Assembly: GCA_910591455.2 (NCBI GenBank)
Contig: OU342821.1
Coordinates: 18,551,787 to 18,615,786 of the forward strand
From: Pholis gunnellus
Taxonomy: Eukaryota; Chordata; Actinopteri; Perciformes; Pholidae
DNA length: 64,000 nucleotides
Direction: 5' to 3'
Shown: in pieces, positions 25,534 to 37,083 of the stretch
Position numbering within the stretch: the first letter of the stretch is position 1
Layout: each line of letters starts with the position of its first letter
The notes under the pieces: model-generated
Seen by the model: only the letters and a program-made list of their open reading frames with translations
What the model was told of the DNA's origin: nothing
Database searches by the model: none
Translations under genes and position numbers: made by a program

Positions 25534-27224
25534 CTGTCTGTCTAGACAGATCTACACGTATCTACTACTTCTCCTGTGCCACAATTATCCGGTCTTGTTG
25601 GCAGAAGGAGTATTTGATATAAGTGCTGCTCTCGGTGTACTCTGAGCCGTGAATGGAGAGGACTCTACTCTCGCCTCTCAGACGCGGCTGTAAGGTCACG
25701 GGGACCCAGGAGAGACATTTCTTCTTGTCAGACTTCAGTCGGCAAATGGGATGGGGGGGGGGGGATAGATGCTTGAAATTGGGCTTTTTTTCCGAGGCAG
25801 GGCATTGGTGTGCGATGCACGCCTGCGGTGCATGGCGTGCCCCCTCTACTTTGTGCACCACTCCACCTTCCGAAAAACATTAAATGAAAGAAATGAGACG
25901 GATTGGAATTTAGTGCATCCGCTGCGATGTGAGGAAATAAAATGTGTTGCACGTCTTTACTGAAGGAGATTCCAAACTGAAACGCTCTTCTGAGGACCAG
26001 GTCGGTCGTCTGTCGGCGACAATAGTTCCCATCCATCGCCGTGTGGTTTTTTTGTCATTCTATACATTTGTTCTGCTTTAAAGTAGTCCCACACTCTTCC
26101 ACCCGCAGTCATGTGGATGAAATCAGCAAATGAAATATCTTGTGTAGTGTGCAGCTCCAATGCTGTCTGATCCTTATTCTTATTCTCGACGCTGTTTGCG
26201 CGCCCCTGGTGACTCCGCGGTGGGCACCACGAGAAAATTGGATGCCGGTGACCGCTGCTCGGATATTGTCTTGCGTCGACTCAAGCCGAACGGCTGATGT
26301 GTTTTTTTGCTACATCTTAACAGTTTCTTTTGGAGTCGGCTGCTCTGACACCTCGGGGGTTCATCTGCAGCCGCTGAATTATCCCGCCTGCACAACGAGC
26401 TCAGCAGAGACGGTGCATTGGTTGACCTTGGGAGGGAAGCGAGAGAGACCAACTCCTCAGCTTCCGGCCTCTGAATGGAAGGCTGTTTTTCTCTGTTTTC
26501 CTCTTGGATTTTTAATTCCTCGAAAATGATAAAAGTTTATTAAATGTGAGTCCCGTTTGTCTCTCTTTTGGAGGGACAATTGTGTAAAATACATGGGATC
26601 CAAACAACATCTCGGCTATACAGGCAGAGTGTTGTTTGTCCTAATGATGGTTGTTTGAATGGGAAGCAGACTAGTTTCTGGCTTTAGTGACAGTGAATGA
26701 ATGGAGGGCTGCCAGCATTTGGAATTGGTGTCTAAGCATTGCTCTCATTTTCATGTCTGAAAAGATTGAATTGGCTGTTGAATTTGGCTACCGCTCATTA
26801 ATTTGAAATAGGCAACTTTGAAATGTGGTTGGTTTACATTCAGGCTGTATTACTTTCATCATTCTTTACTTGTTTCTACTAGAAATACTGGAAAAGTGAA
26901 AGTATTCTCATCAGCTTGAATGCGAGGACTTGTAGAAACGTGTAGAGCTTAATTCAGCCTTCTGTTCATCGTCGTGTAACCGAGCAAAGCTCACTTTCTA
27001 TTGCTTCACATTTCTCTAATGGCACTAAAGAAGCCAGAGGTTTGTTCGGGTCACATCTCCGTATTGAAGGTTCCATTTGTCAAAGCGTTGAAATATTTCT
27101 ATTCAGAACCAGAATGAGACAGAAGCTGCTCGACCGTGACCACGAATTTGAGACGGCCTCGCTGCTTTGTTATGAGGAGGTTTTCTAGTGCTTCATTATC
27201 AATTCATGTTGATCATTCTGTAAA

Positions 27225-27436
27225 CCACCAGCAGTAAAAATGGGTCTTAAAAATGATCCCAAACCCAAAATGAATGTTGTTAAATGTCTTGTTTTGTCCA
27301 ATAAACAGTCTAAACCCCAGAAATACTGGAACCATCAAAGGTTTAGACTTGTTGCTTGAAAAATATGACGTCAGATACATTTTCTTTCGATCCACTAATT
27401 AATTAATTAATTAGTGGATATCTGTGCAGCTCTAAG
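27225..27436 (-). repeat. fragment of common teleost dispersed repeat with palindrome
   Basis: The block tgtcttgttttgtccaataa, then cagtctaaaccccag and ggaacc, is the antisense order of the family seen at 15430-15659. It ends gtgcagctctaag. A perfect 30-bp palindrome lies at 27390-27419. Confidence 0.5.
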
Positions 27437-27604
27437 AACTTCCTCTGGACGCTGGTCTGAGCGCTTGACTTGTGTTTTTAATTAAGGTATGAGGATAATA
27501 AAATGAAAACTAATAACATTGAGACTTTATTAGTTTGGAGCGTTCATACTCTGTGAACACATTACACTAATGGTGATGAAATGAATGTTGAGTTTGCTAA
27601 GTTT

Positions 27605-27702
27605 TAGGCTGTAACTACTAATTAATTTAGTTATCTGCTGAATATTTTCTCATTAAATCAATTACTCAATAGCAATGGACTAATCAATTCTTTCAGCTCC
27701 AC
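27605..27702. repeat. short internally deleted copy of the same repeat family
   Basis: It starts taggctgtaactactaatt and ends caattctttcagctcc, with TAAT-rich sequence between. This looks like both termini of the common teleost repeat with most of the interior lost. Confidence 0.4.
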
Positions 27703-29859
27703 TTTAGTTGAAACCTCTGTGACACACTAAAGTGTTTATGTGTTCAAACCCCTGTTATCCATATTACCTCTGGATATTGTTGAGTGGTGATATAACTATT
27801 AATGTTATTTACCTCCCTTGTGTCCGTCCTGTCTGCACCTTTATTGGAGGTTTAAGACTCCTTTTGGTGTTGTCAGTCTTGCTTTGCCCTCCTCTGCCTC
27901 TCAGGACCCCCTCCTCCCGTCCTTTTAAGCCTCCCATCATGCCCCTGGGTGTGCATGGCTCTTCTACAAGCGTGGCACATCTCTCTTGACTGTGATGCTC
28001 TCTGGCAGAAAATCAATACTCCACTTGTGGCGTGATATGGAGATAAGACCGTCATAATCCTGATGTTGTGCCTTTTGTGGACCCTCACTCTCCCTCATAA
28101 TGGCAGCCAGCGATGTCCTTTACTGATATCATTGACGTCGCAGCAGCTCGTTGTCGCAAAGGAAGGAACCAGCAGTTTATTTGTACAAACATAGTGTTGT
28201 GTTTGTTTGGGCAGTAAAACAAAAATGATCTCAGGTTTTTTAATATCAGCCCACCTGACAAACAGCCTGAGTAGCCACCTGAAGACAAGCGAGTGGAAAT
28301 AAGTTACTCCGAAGCACCTTTATTGATCCGTTTGTCTGCGGTATCCGTCTTTGTTTTGTGGTCCCCTTCAGGATTTCAGCTTCATGTTTTAAATTTGCCC
28401 CATAATTGCGACGTGGAAGAGAGAAACAAATCGTACCTTCCTCGTACTTATAAAGGTTGAGCGGTGCTGTGACTGTAAACCAGTTAAACGCACAAACCTA
28501 CAAACTTGGAGAAGGAAAAGATGAAAGCTGAATCAACCTCCTCCCCGTCACTGCAGGGAGTATTCTTCAGCTACAACAGGTTGTGTCTGTATTTCAGCAA
28601 CATTGGTATACAAATAAACAAAAAGCGTTGTTTGTTCATGAGGTGCTTCCATCCCCTGTGTTGTGTCCTCTCTCCTCGCCCTGTTGTGTTCCACAGAAAT
28701 AGCTTCGGAAACAAAAAAAATTGCCAAGCGTGCTGTTTGTTACTGTAAACATGCGGGTGTGATATTCAAATGAAACTGTCACTCCAGATAAAGTAATTGC
28801 AGCTGAGACATTGAACCCCTGTCATCCGCTCCGCTTGAGATACAATTTTCTCTCAGATTCAAATGTGACGCCGTTACGCTCAGAGTGACTTTGTGTTTAT
28901 TTGAAAATGAATTTGTGAGGAAAGACGATTGGATTTTCCAAGTGGACTCAAGCTGACATAATTTTCATCTCCTGAATGCTTACATTTGCATCTCTATTGC
29001 GATTATAGGTAATTGTAAAACACAGAGAGGAAGTGAGAGTGATGTCGTCGGCTACTATCTGTCCTGCTTGTTGTCGAGGTTAAAGACTCGCCTCGTCCGT
29101 ATGGAGGTTGGCTCCACAGGGTTTTTTAATCGGGGCTGGATATTCTCACTCCTTTTGGCTTTGGTCAGATGGATTCTTTGCACTGCTTTGTGTGGAAGGA
29201 ATTGATTCTTTCTCTTCCCTCAGCGCTCTCTTCACAGGCCCGTGTCCCTCCTCTGCCGGCCTCACATCTGCAGGTCGCCTCTTGGTCTGATAAGCTCAGG
29301 CCGGAGCAGAGGCCGTGGGTCACTCAATCAGCACTCGCTGCATGCTTTCAGTGGCAGCGCTCCCTTTTTTTCTCCAAAGGCAGAGGAAACGGCCTCAGCT
29401 TGCCCACCTGCTGGGAGGAAATGACTCACAGACAACCCCTGGACTTTTCCCTTCAGGCTGTTCTGTGAGCTGTGCTACAAGGCCACCGGCTTCAGAGCGG
29501 CCCTGAACCCGACTCACAGCGGCGCTGCTTTGTGTGTTTTTCTCTAAAAGCTTCTTTATTTACCTGCTGTATTTTATATTTATATTTCGCAATGGGACTA
29601 GAAGTACAAACTAAATTGTTATTTAAATTGTTCATATTGTGCAGAACCCAAAAGTATTGAATTCATAATGATATAAATTAGAGAAAAGCCACCGATCGTT
29701 CCCCGCGTGAGACGAGAAGTCAATGTTGATTTAACTTGCACAATGTAGTCACGACACTTTAAACCCAAACGACGATCTTCTCCTTAACCAAACGAAATAG
29801 TTTCCTGTGAAAACGGAGGTTTATTTTGAAAGGACCGTATGCACCAGTTGATCTCTTCG

Positions 29860-30170
29860 TGCCCAGATTATCTCTAGCGCCCCCAGCAGGTCACAGTTTT
29901 GACGTGTTCTGTGAAACATCTCAATATCCTCTCATTGGCCCAAACATGTGGTACAGATGCACACTGTGACAAGACGATGGCGTCATCTGGTCAACATTTT
30001 AAATTTGTCCAAAACCGGAAGAGCAAATATCGCTCCAATCAGCCTCCTCTGTACATTGTGTGTTTGTGCTAACATGCTAAACTAAGATGCTGATCATTCT
30101 ACACTAACATAAGCATGTCACTGCCGTTACAGAGCTGCTAGTGTGGCTGCACACTCTCGATAAATGGTTT
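29860..30170 (+). repeat. degenerate copy of a common teleost repeat
   Basis: Recognisable blocks are agcgcccccagcaggtcaca, then tgaaacatctcaatatcc, ccaatcagcctcctctgtac, then tgctaacatgctaaactaag and acagagctgctagtgtggct. This order matches a widespread fish repeat containing the gctaacatgctaa motif. No coding capacity was seen. Confidence 0.55.
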
Positions 30171-31619
30171 TCTCCCGATCTGATGAGTCGATTAGTTGAT
30201 CTGTTGTTTCAGCCACTTTATACAGCAGAGAAATAAGCTCGATCTCTTCGTATTGAATAAGACAAACGACCCCTCCCTTGTGTTTCCTGCAGCTTCACAT
30301 CTTCATTCTCAGTCCAATATGGAATTTACTTAATTGTTCTGTTAAAGCATCCACAGACTGAGCACTGACTCGAGACCCGACTGTTGAACATTACAGGGTT
30401 CCTTAATTCTCTCAGGTAATCTGGAAGCCATTGTTCGAGCTGGAAAAAAAAAATGTACGACCGTAATCCTCGTCCTCTGAGGGTTTTAAGGGTTTTATTT
30501 GGCTGATTACGAGAGCGCAGACCTGAGCCGTCTACTCCCGGCTTTTCTTATCGGCACAGAAGCACAAATGACTGTCGCCCCAGCAACACTCCCATCAGCT
30601 CTCTCTCTGTTGTACAGGTTTCAAAATGAGAAAAGTTGATGGCGGTGGCCACCTGTCTGACAGTCCCATGCATCTCCTCCACCGGCCGCGTGCTAGTGAG
30701 GAGCTGTCATCTCCGAGCCGTACTCTCTCTAAGAGAAATCATTTGAGCTTGGCTGGAGATGAGGAGAGTGGAAAGGGGGGGCCCCCCCCACTTAATATTC
30801 ACAGAGCAGAACCACAGTGAATGGAAATGAGTGAGAGAGGGTGGAAAAAAAGAGAAAAGGGCAATGAAGGAGGGGGGCAAGTAAAACAGACTGAAACAGA
30901 ATGCGAAATTTGCAGGATAGAAATTGGCAGAGCGCGGCATCGGAAGCAACTTATTTTTTGCAAATCCTAATAATTCAGAAAGGGTGTGGGGACATCGAGT
31001 TAGTGAGTGTGAAGATCTGCGGTCAACTCGCCTCCAAAACTCATCTCCGGTCAGAGCCGTAGGAGACTAGAAGCGGCGCGTGAAATTGTTGGGTAAATTG
31101 ACACAGGATATGCAGTTGTATACAGAGCAGGCTGTGCAGGGAAGTGCGGTTGATTTTCAGCATGATAATGACTCAGTGTTGGCTTGTTTTTGGGACGAGG
31201 GTACGAACAAATTGGCCCACAGCAGTTTGTGTGACATTTTCACAGCAGGTTTGAAAGGTCTCGGGCAGCGACATTCTTCATTTAAACAGCGTGCCTGGCT
31301 ATTATTTTTTTTTTCTCCTCTTCCCCCTCATATAACACACTTCTCTCGCTCTCTCTCCCTCTCGCCTCTGTCACCTTCAGGTGTGTATTTTGTAGTCTTC
31401 ATGTGACTCATTGATTGCTATAAGACCGGTGAGGTCGGTTAGCCCGCCTGCCGCAGACAGGATGCCAGAGTCATTGTTTGAACAATGCTTGGAAGGATAT
31501 CCTCTCATTTTCATGGTCACCTAGGGTGCCCAAGAAAAGCGTGGCTGCACAGAGAAATGAGTCTTGGGGCTCCCACTTGTCCCCTTGTACCCCACCCACT
31601 CACCCCCCACCCGTCGCTA

Positions 31620-31651
31620 CGCTAAATTAGAACTGCCTATCTTCTCCCTCA

Positions 31652-31682
<31 letters not shown>

Positions 31683-31935
31683 GCTCCATCTCTCCTTCAC
31701 TCCTGAAGTTACAGAGGAGAGGAACAAGAGGAGGTGTCAGCTGACTGCTCTCCTTCCAATCAGATAAGTTCTGATGGAAGTGTTTAGCAGCTGCTAAGAT
31801 CAGATTTAGCCCGAGGGTGGGAGAGAGAGCGAGAGAGAGAGAGGGAGGGAGGGAGGGAGAGCAGGAGGCTGGAGCTAGGCAGTGCAGCATGGCTATGCGC
31901 CGGTAGGGAGGCATGATAAGTCGGGGCTCCGTACC
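31620..31935 (+). promoter_or_regulatory. CT/GA-rich promoter and 5' UTR of the MDESS isoform
   Basis: A CT tract (about 31642-31692) and a GAGA/GGGA tract (about 31822-31860) precede the alternative first exon. No TATA box is evident. Paired CT and GA tracts are common at fish alternative promoters and could bind GAGA-type factors or pair in RNA (inference). Upstream ATGs at 31889, 31895 and 31913 lie in the presumed leader. Confidence 0.5.
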
Positions 31936-31957
31936 ATGGACGAGTCCAGCATTCTGA
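31889..31957 (+). other. two upstream ORFs at the MDESS start
   Basis: The first is a five-codon frame, ATG 31889 to TAG 31904-31906, reading MAMRR. The second starts at ATG 31913, runs out of frame across the main ATG (31936) and stops at TGA 31955-31957. Both would reduce initiation at 31936 if included in the transcript (inference). Confidence 0.5.
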
Positions 31958-31974
31958 GGAGACGGGGGCTACAG
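31936..31974 (+). CDS. mast4: mast4 alternative first exon B (MDESS start)
   Basis: This 39-nt coding exon reads MDESSILRRRGLQ and ends CAG|GTAGGC in phase 0. MAST3 begins with nearly the same peptide followed directly by KELSLPRRG (recalled family knowledge). Here the phase-0 acceptor at 41782 supplies exactly KELSLPRRGSF. The ATG has C at -3 and G at +4 (taccATGG). The resulting isoform lacks exons 1-3, so it loses the acidic and SNLVRM segments but keeps the common kinase body. Conservation of this start between paralogs indicates that the alternative promoter predates the MAST gene duplications. Confidence 0.88.
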
Positions 31975-33643
31975 GTAGGCGAGCAGATGTACCGTGTGTG
32001 TGTGTGTGTTTGAGCTGCAGGGTGACTTTGTGCCGTACGGGTATGAAATGCGTGGCTCGTGACGCTCCTGTGTTGCTCTTTTCACAGGACACAGTTAGGA
32101 CTTTGTGTGTTAACACTTGGCAGCACAGAGGGAGCAACACTCTGGTTCTGCTGTTGATTTGTGCTTCATGAGAGAGAATCCTTTTATCAGACCTGTGGGG
32201 ACATTTTTTTTCAGTAGACGCACTAAAGAGGATGATTAGGATTGTTAACAGGCTGCAAAGGTTTTTCCTCTTGTACGGATTTGGAAATAACGGTTTGTGT
32301 CCAAACGCTGTTACTTTTTAAATAGCCTAAAATAATTTGTCACATTTCATTTGTCTTGGTTGTGTCGGCAGGAGGACTGGGAGACGTGTACTAATGGAGC
32401 TGGATCGATGCAGGCTTTCTTACTTTTCTTTTATGATGATAGATTATCAGGACAGTAAAGCTTTAGCTTTACAAATCCTCAGTCTCTGTACAACGGTCCT
32501 AACGAACCTAATGAATGAATCAAATCACTGCTGCCGCCACTCTGCCGTAACGTGAGGTATAAATGCAGGTGGAAAGGGAGGACAGAGTACAAATCAGTTT
32601 CAGTCGTTCATCATCCCCACTGCAGTAGGTGTTACAGTAAAGTGTACGTCGGATTGATAATGTCGCTTTCTCTCGTGGGGATATTTGTAGAAAAACCTTC
32701 GGCTCAAACAGCTGCATGTGTCAAACTTCCTGTGATCCATTGTATGCAGCATTTGTTTTAATTAGGCTGCAGTAATAAAACTGATTTTATGCTCAAACAC
32801 TCATTTCATTAGAGACAAAGGTGACTTTTGCTTGTTTTGAGAGCTACATTTCTTTTCTCAGAAATGTTTTATTTATTTAGCTGTCGAGCTAATTGTAAGA
32901 TTGAAGCCTGGCAACGTGTTACTTTCATGTTCACAGATTTAGTCAATGTGTTCCTCTGTGATTATTAAACTTTCTGAAAATCAGACAGCTGAGCTCTTGA
33001 CCTTTAATTTATGCTCTTTGAATTCCTTGTTTTGATGGTCTTAATGGATTTCTCTGGAACTTTTTTTGCAATTACGTTGATCAAAAGCTTCCAAACAGTA
33101 ATTTTGTGCACAGTTGCCCTAATCTTTCTCTTCCTTTGTTGGACACTACACCTCCTCCCTTGCTCCCTCTCTCCTCCCCTCACAAGACTCCTTTATGTGC
33201 CCAAACACACGCAAACTAAACCCGACACAACGGCCGCTCCTGTGATCAGGCTGCTGCAGCGCTCTGACTCTCGCATTCAAAAGGAAACACGGAAGTTAGT
33301 CCGTCAGGCTGCACAATTTCCCCCATTCATTCTCAGGCCAGGAAGGGATGACATCATCCGAGTCAGACCTTGTTTTTGTTTAGTAGAAGAACTGGACTGT
33401 TTTACAGTGCAGAGGGTGTCGGTGCTTTTGGCTTCGAGGGAAAGACGTCGACGTGTTTTCTGCATTACATCAGTCTCACTGTAGGTGTCTCACTGCTTCC
33501 CTTTTGTTCAGGAATAAAGAAGCTTGTAAAAGTTTTAAATGTAGCGAGAGGAACAACCTCTTCAACAACTTGGTCTCAGTCAAACTTGATGGTCTTAAGA
33601 ATAGTTTGGGATCATTTTCTGAATCCGTAAAATCAGAAATAAT

Positions 33644-34067
33644 AAAGAAATAGTTTGACTTTTTGAAAAGTGCGGCCTGTTGCTTTCTTCCAAGATTCTT
33701 CCAAGACTCTGTTAAATATCAGCGGATGGTTAGCTTAGCTTAGCACAAAGACTGTAAGGAGGGGGGAACAGTTAGCATGTCTCTATCCAACAGTAGCTTA
33801 ATGTGTCTGCCAGCACCTCTAAAACTCAAGTTATTAACACATTAAATCTGGTTTGTTTAACCCAAATTGTAAAAAAAATGTTGTTACATGCCGGACTATT
33901 TCTTGGCCAGAAGCAGTGCTTCCAATCTTTGTGCTAAGCTAAGCTAAGCTAAGCTAATTGGCGGCTTGCGGTTATTTAACAGACCGACATGAGAATATCG
34001 ATCTTCTCTTCTTAACTATTTGCAAGAAAGCAAACAAACGTTCCCACAATGTCGAACTATTCCTTTA
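33644..34067. mobile_element. MITE-like DNA transposon copy
   Basis: The left end is taaagaaatagtttgacttt. The right end read on the minus strand is taaaggaatagttcgacatt. The interior has the familiar teleost text ggttagcttagcttagcaca, the ccagcacctctaaaactcaa block, the ccggactatttcttggccag block, and tandem gctaa units. It is about 424 bp and non-coding. The superfamily is not certain from the sequence. Confidence 0.7.
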
Positions 34068-35475
34068 ACAGCACAACACCCTCAGGTGTTTATCTTCACG
34101 GTGTGTTTACGTTTACAAAGACATGGAAAAGGATAGAGAAGATATCCACAATAACTAACAACCATTAATTGTGTTCACTGGAACTTGCACGTTTGTGTTG
34201 CTGTAAAAATGCTGCAAAAACAAGTCACCACTGTGACTCGATCACGAAGAACCAGAAGAGAGAGCTTTAGTGTTCGTGTGGAAGCCTCATGAATGTGACC
34301 GTGTGCAGAATTTTATTTTCAGACTAGTTGAAAAAACAACAATACGCAGGAGAATCCGTGCTTCAGCATCAGATCCATTAATGAGTTCTTTAAATACATC
34401 GCTCTGCTAAAGTGATGCTCAGCTCAGTACGTCTGTCTGCATTGTCAGCAGCTTTTCTTTGCTCGTCTGGATGTTTAGAGATTTGAGTAGAATAAGGTGA
34501 GGTGTCAGGATCTTCTTGTTTTGTTTGTAAATACTGTACAGTGTTGATTGCCCTGTAGAAATGGCTTTTTAAAGGTAAAGTAGCTACTTTAACGTCTATG
34601 TTTGCAGCGTGTCAGTAGATTTTGTTGGCGTGCGTTGTTGCACGACTTCGTCGATATTTCTGAGTCACGAAATGTATTGAAAAAAGTGTTGCAACTGTGT
34701 AACAATCACCGCTCCTTTGTCGAACAAAAGATTCCCTTTAGTTTTTTTTATGGTTGTGTCTCTAGTGTCAGTAGGTTCGTGGTCTGATTTAGAGTGCTTA
34801 TAGCCGCCATGTTTCCTCATTAAATGTGTTTGTTTTCTATAGATTTTAATGATGCCTATAGCATGGCCTTCATCTTAATTAGGAGCAGCCTGTCAGAAGC
34901 TACCGCATTGCATTGTGAGCGTTACTGTACTTCAGACATCCAACGCTGCCTCCATAACGACAAATAGAAAAAGGTAGCAATCCGGACGAGTGCGGCGCCA
35001 TTGTGTGCCTCCAAAGAGCCGTTTGTGTGAAATGGTGTGAGCCAGCTGGTGAGATACAGCCCGGCTGACAAAACGTGATGCAGCACCACAAAGGCCGTCT
35101 ACTTACACGTGTTTGACTTTATTCAGGCTGGCTCATAAATCCTGGTCATATTGACATAACTGTAAGGAAGAAAAAAATATATATTCCCAAGAGAGAGCCT
35201 TTGAGATGTTGTTCTGTGTGCAAATGTGATGAGGAAACTTTACTGAAGCACTAGGGGGACGGCTGTCATCTGGGAGGGACACGTGAATAGGACGACCTTT
35301 CTTTAGCCAAAGCTAAGCAGCCTCTCTGCTGAAGGGTCCTCGTGCAAAACGGTGAGTTTCTTTCAGCTCCGGCAGCACTTCATTGATGCCGAGAGAAGGG
35401 GGTCAGATTAAAAGATAGAAGTTCTCCTTGAGGAAGGACAATCGCAAAAGAAAAAATGTCCGTCGTCACTGGGAA

Positions 35476-36186
35476 ATGAAGGTTGATGGAGCACAATGCC
35501 AGATGCTTACAGTAGCCAAACGCATTGATGAGTTACCAATGAAAAGATGGGGAGCACAAAAGCGTTGGTACTCGTTTGTTAAAGTGTGTACAACAGCAGC
35601 CTCTGGTGAGGATCCTGGGAGCTACCTCTGGTTTGCTCTTCCAGCAGATTCAAGTTGTATAAAGACTAAGAAGCTCTATTTCTGCTTCACAGTTTGTCAT
35701 CCTGACATGTTAATTATTCTGTGTCTGTCTATGTGTCATATTCAGGAGGAGGGAGTCTTCCTGCTCATGGATGAATCCCAATCTGATGCATTAATATTGA
35801 AACTTGGTGAAATATTTTTCATGCAGGACAAAAAAAAACAAGGAGACTCCCAGCTGGAGACTTGGCTGTATCAGGTTCTGTTAGTCCAGTTAATGGTTTT
35901 AAAAGCGGTTCAGTTCCACATTTATTTGCTACTATACAACTTGTCAGTGACTACACCGTCGTACCCGTCCCTGGAGTTCCTCACGGTACCTTCTGTTCAA
36001 ACTGGACAGACGTCTTCAGACGTTTCTAGTCTTTCGTCGTCTCCAGCTGTTCGTCCCTTCTGTCGCCTGAGTTTGTGCATCACTTCTGTCATTTTGCATT
36101 TTGCGCCTGTGGAACATCAACAGACACCAGCGAGTGAAGTGAAGACATCAGTTGGGATGCAAACGCCAGTTGCTAATATGCTTTAA
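35476..36186 (+). other. long unassigned open frame in intron 3
   Basis: The frame runs from ATG 35476 to TAA 36186 (236 codons) and is open upstream to at least 35428. It is the longest open frame in the window. The N-terminal 60 residues are basic and the middle is hydrophobic (LYQVLLVQLMVLKAVQFHIY). The C-terminal third is serine/threonine-rich. I recognise no domain, and there is no polyadenylation or splice context that settles it. It could be chance, an exon of an unknown transcript, or a lineage-specific ORF. Confidence 0.2.
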
Positions 36187-36921
36187 CGTGTAACCGTATG
36201 CATTCATTAACCATCTGTCACAATTATCAAACAGATGAAATGTACATGTTATATAATCCAACAGTGTTAATAAACAACACATTTTTGGCAAAACTAATGC
36301 ATTGGCTTTTGAAAACATGCCTGTTCAGAACAGGCTTGGCCTGTGGTGTTGCTGATTGCAGACTTCTCTAGAACGCCTCTTACAAACAACTTCAGACTCA
36401 ACACGGCGCTGCTGTGTTTCCTCAGCAACGGACCTGCCGTGCATGGATCCTTTACTACTCACGATCAGAAACACCGGTGAAATACACTCTGGTTCACGGG
36501 ACAAAAAGCACCAGGGGCCCCCAAACAGCTAAAGATTTATTACGATGATTGCATATTCAAAATGATTGAATGATGTCACTGTTCTAACTCATTGTACCCA
36601 TAAACTATTTTACAAAAGGCCCCAAAAACCACGTCAAAATGTGCAGCTGAAATGTGTGGTTCTTACTGTGTACTTCTACTCAAGGCTGCATAAAGCACCG
36701 TGGGCCCCGGGGCTAACGCTTCTTCAAGGCTTCATCCAGTCCCCTGAAGCCTGTGCATTAAACCGGCCGTGCCTCTGCGTCAGATGAAAACATTGTTCTA
36801 ATATATTTACCTCACAGAGAAACGTTTGTTACGTCGCAGATTCAGATTTGACTGAACGTATTCAAATATGATTATTATTTATTGAACGGAGTTGAGTACG
36901 CTGTGTACATGCTGCTTCCAG

Positions 36922-37083
36922 TTGGCTCCCGTTGACTCCAGGGAAGTGAAGAAGAGTCCGGTTGTAACGTTGGTACGTCCAGCATCCAACTGCAAAAGCA
37001 AACGTCCCGCTTCAGGTCTGCAGAGCCCCGAAGCTCCGCCCCTGCTGCCGAAACAAGAGCACCGCTCGCTTATTAATTCACAG
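36922..37083 (+). CDS. candidate phase 0/0 cassette exon of mast4
   Basis: The 162-nt open segment is bounded by ATGCTGCTTCCAG and CAG|GTTTGA, and the frame closes with TGA immediately after the donor. It encodes 54 residues rich in Lys, Pro and Ser (REVKKSPVVTLVRPASNCKS, later GLQSPEAPPLLPKQEHRSL), in keeping with the disordered MAST N-terminus. Its 0/0 phase allows insertion between exon 3 (or the MDESS exon) and the 41782 exon without frame change. The acceptor tract is only moderate and the donor +3 base is unusual. I do not recall an equivalent in human MAST4, so this is a prediction. Confidence 0.3.

Noticed and set aside
30618..30818. Protein-like frame (MRKVDGGGHLSDSPMHLLHR...) behind a good acceptor at 30617
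   Set aside because: The available donor at the gcta/gtgagg site leaves phase 1, which no adjacent downstream mast4 exon accepts, and the full frame ends in TGA without a polyadenylation context.
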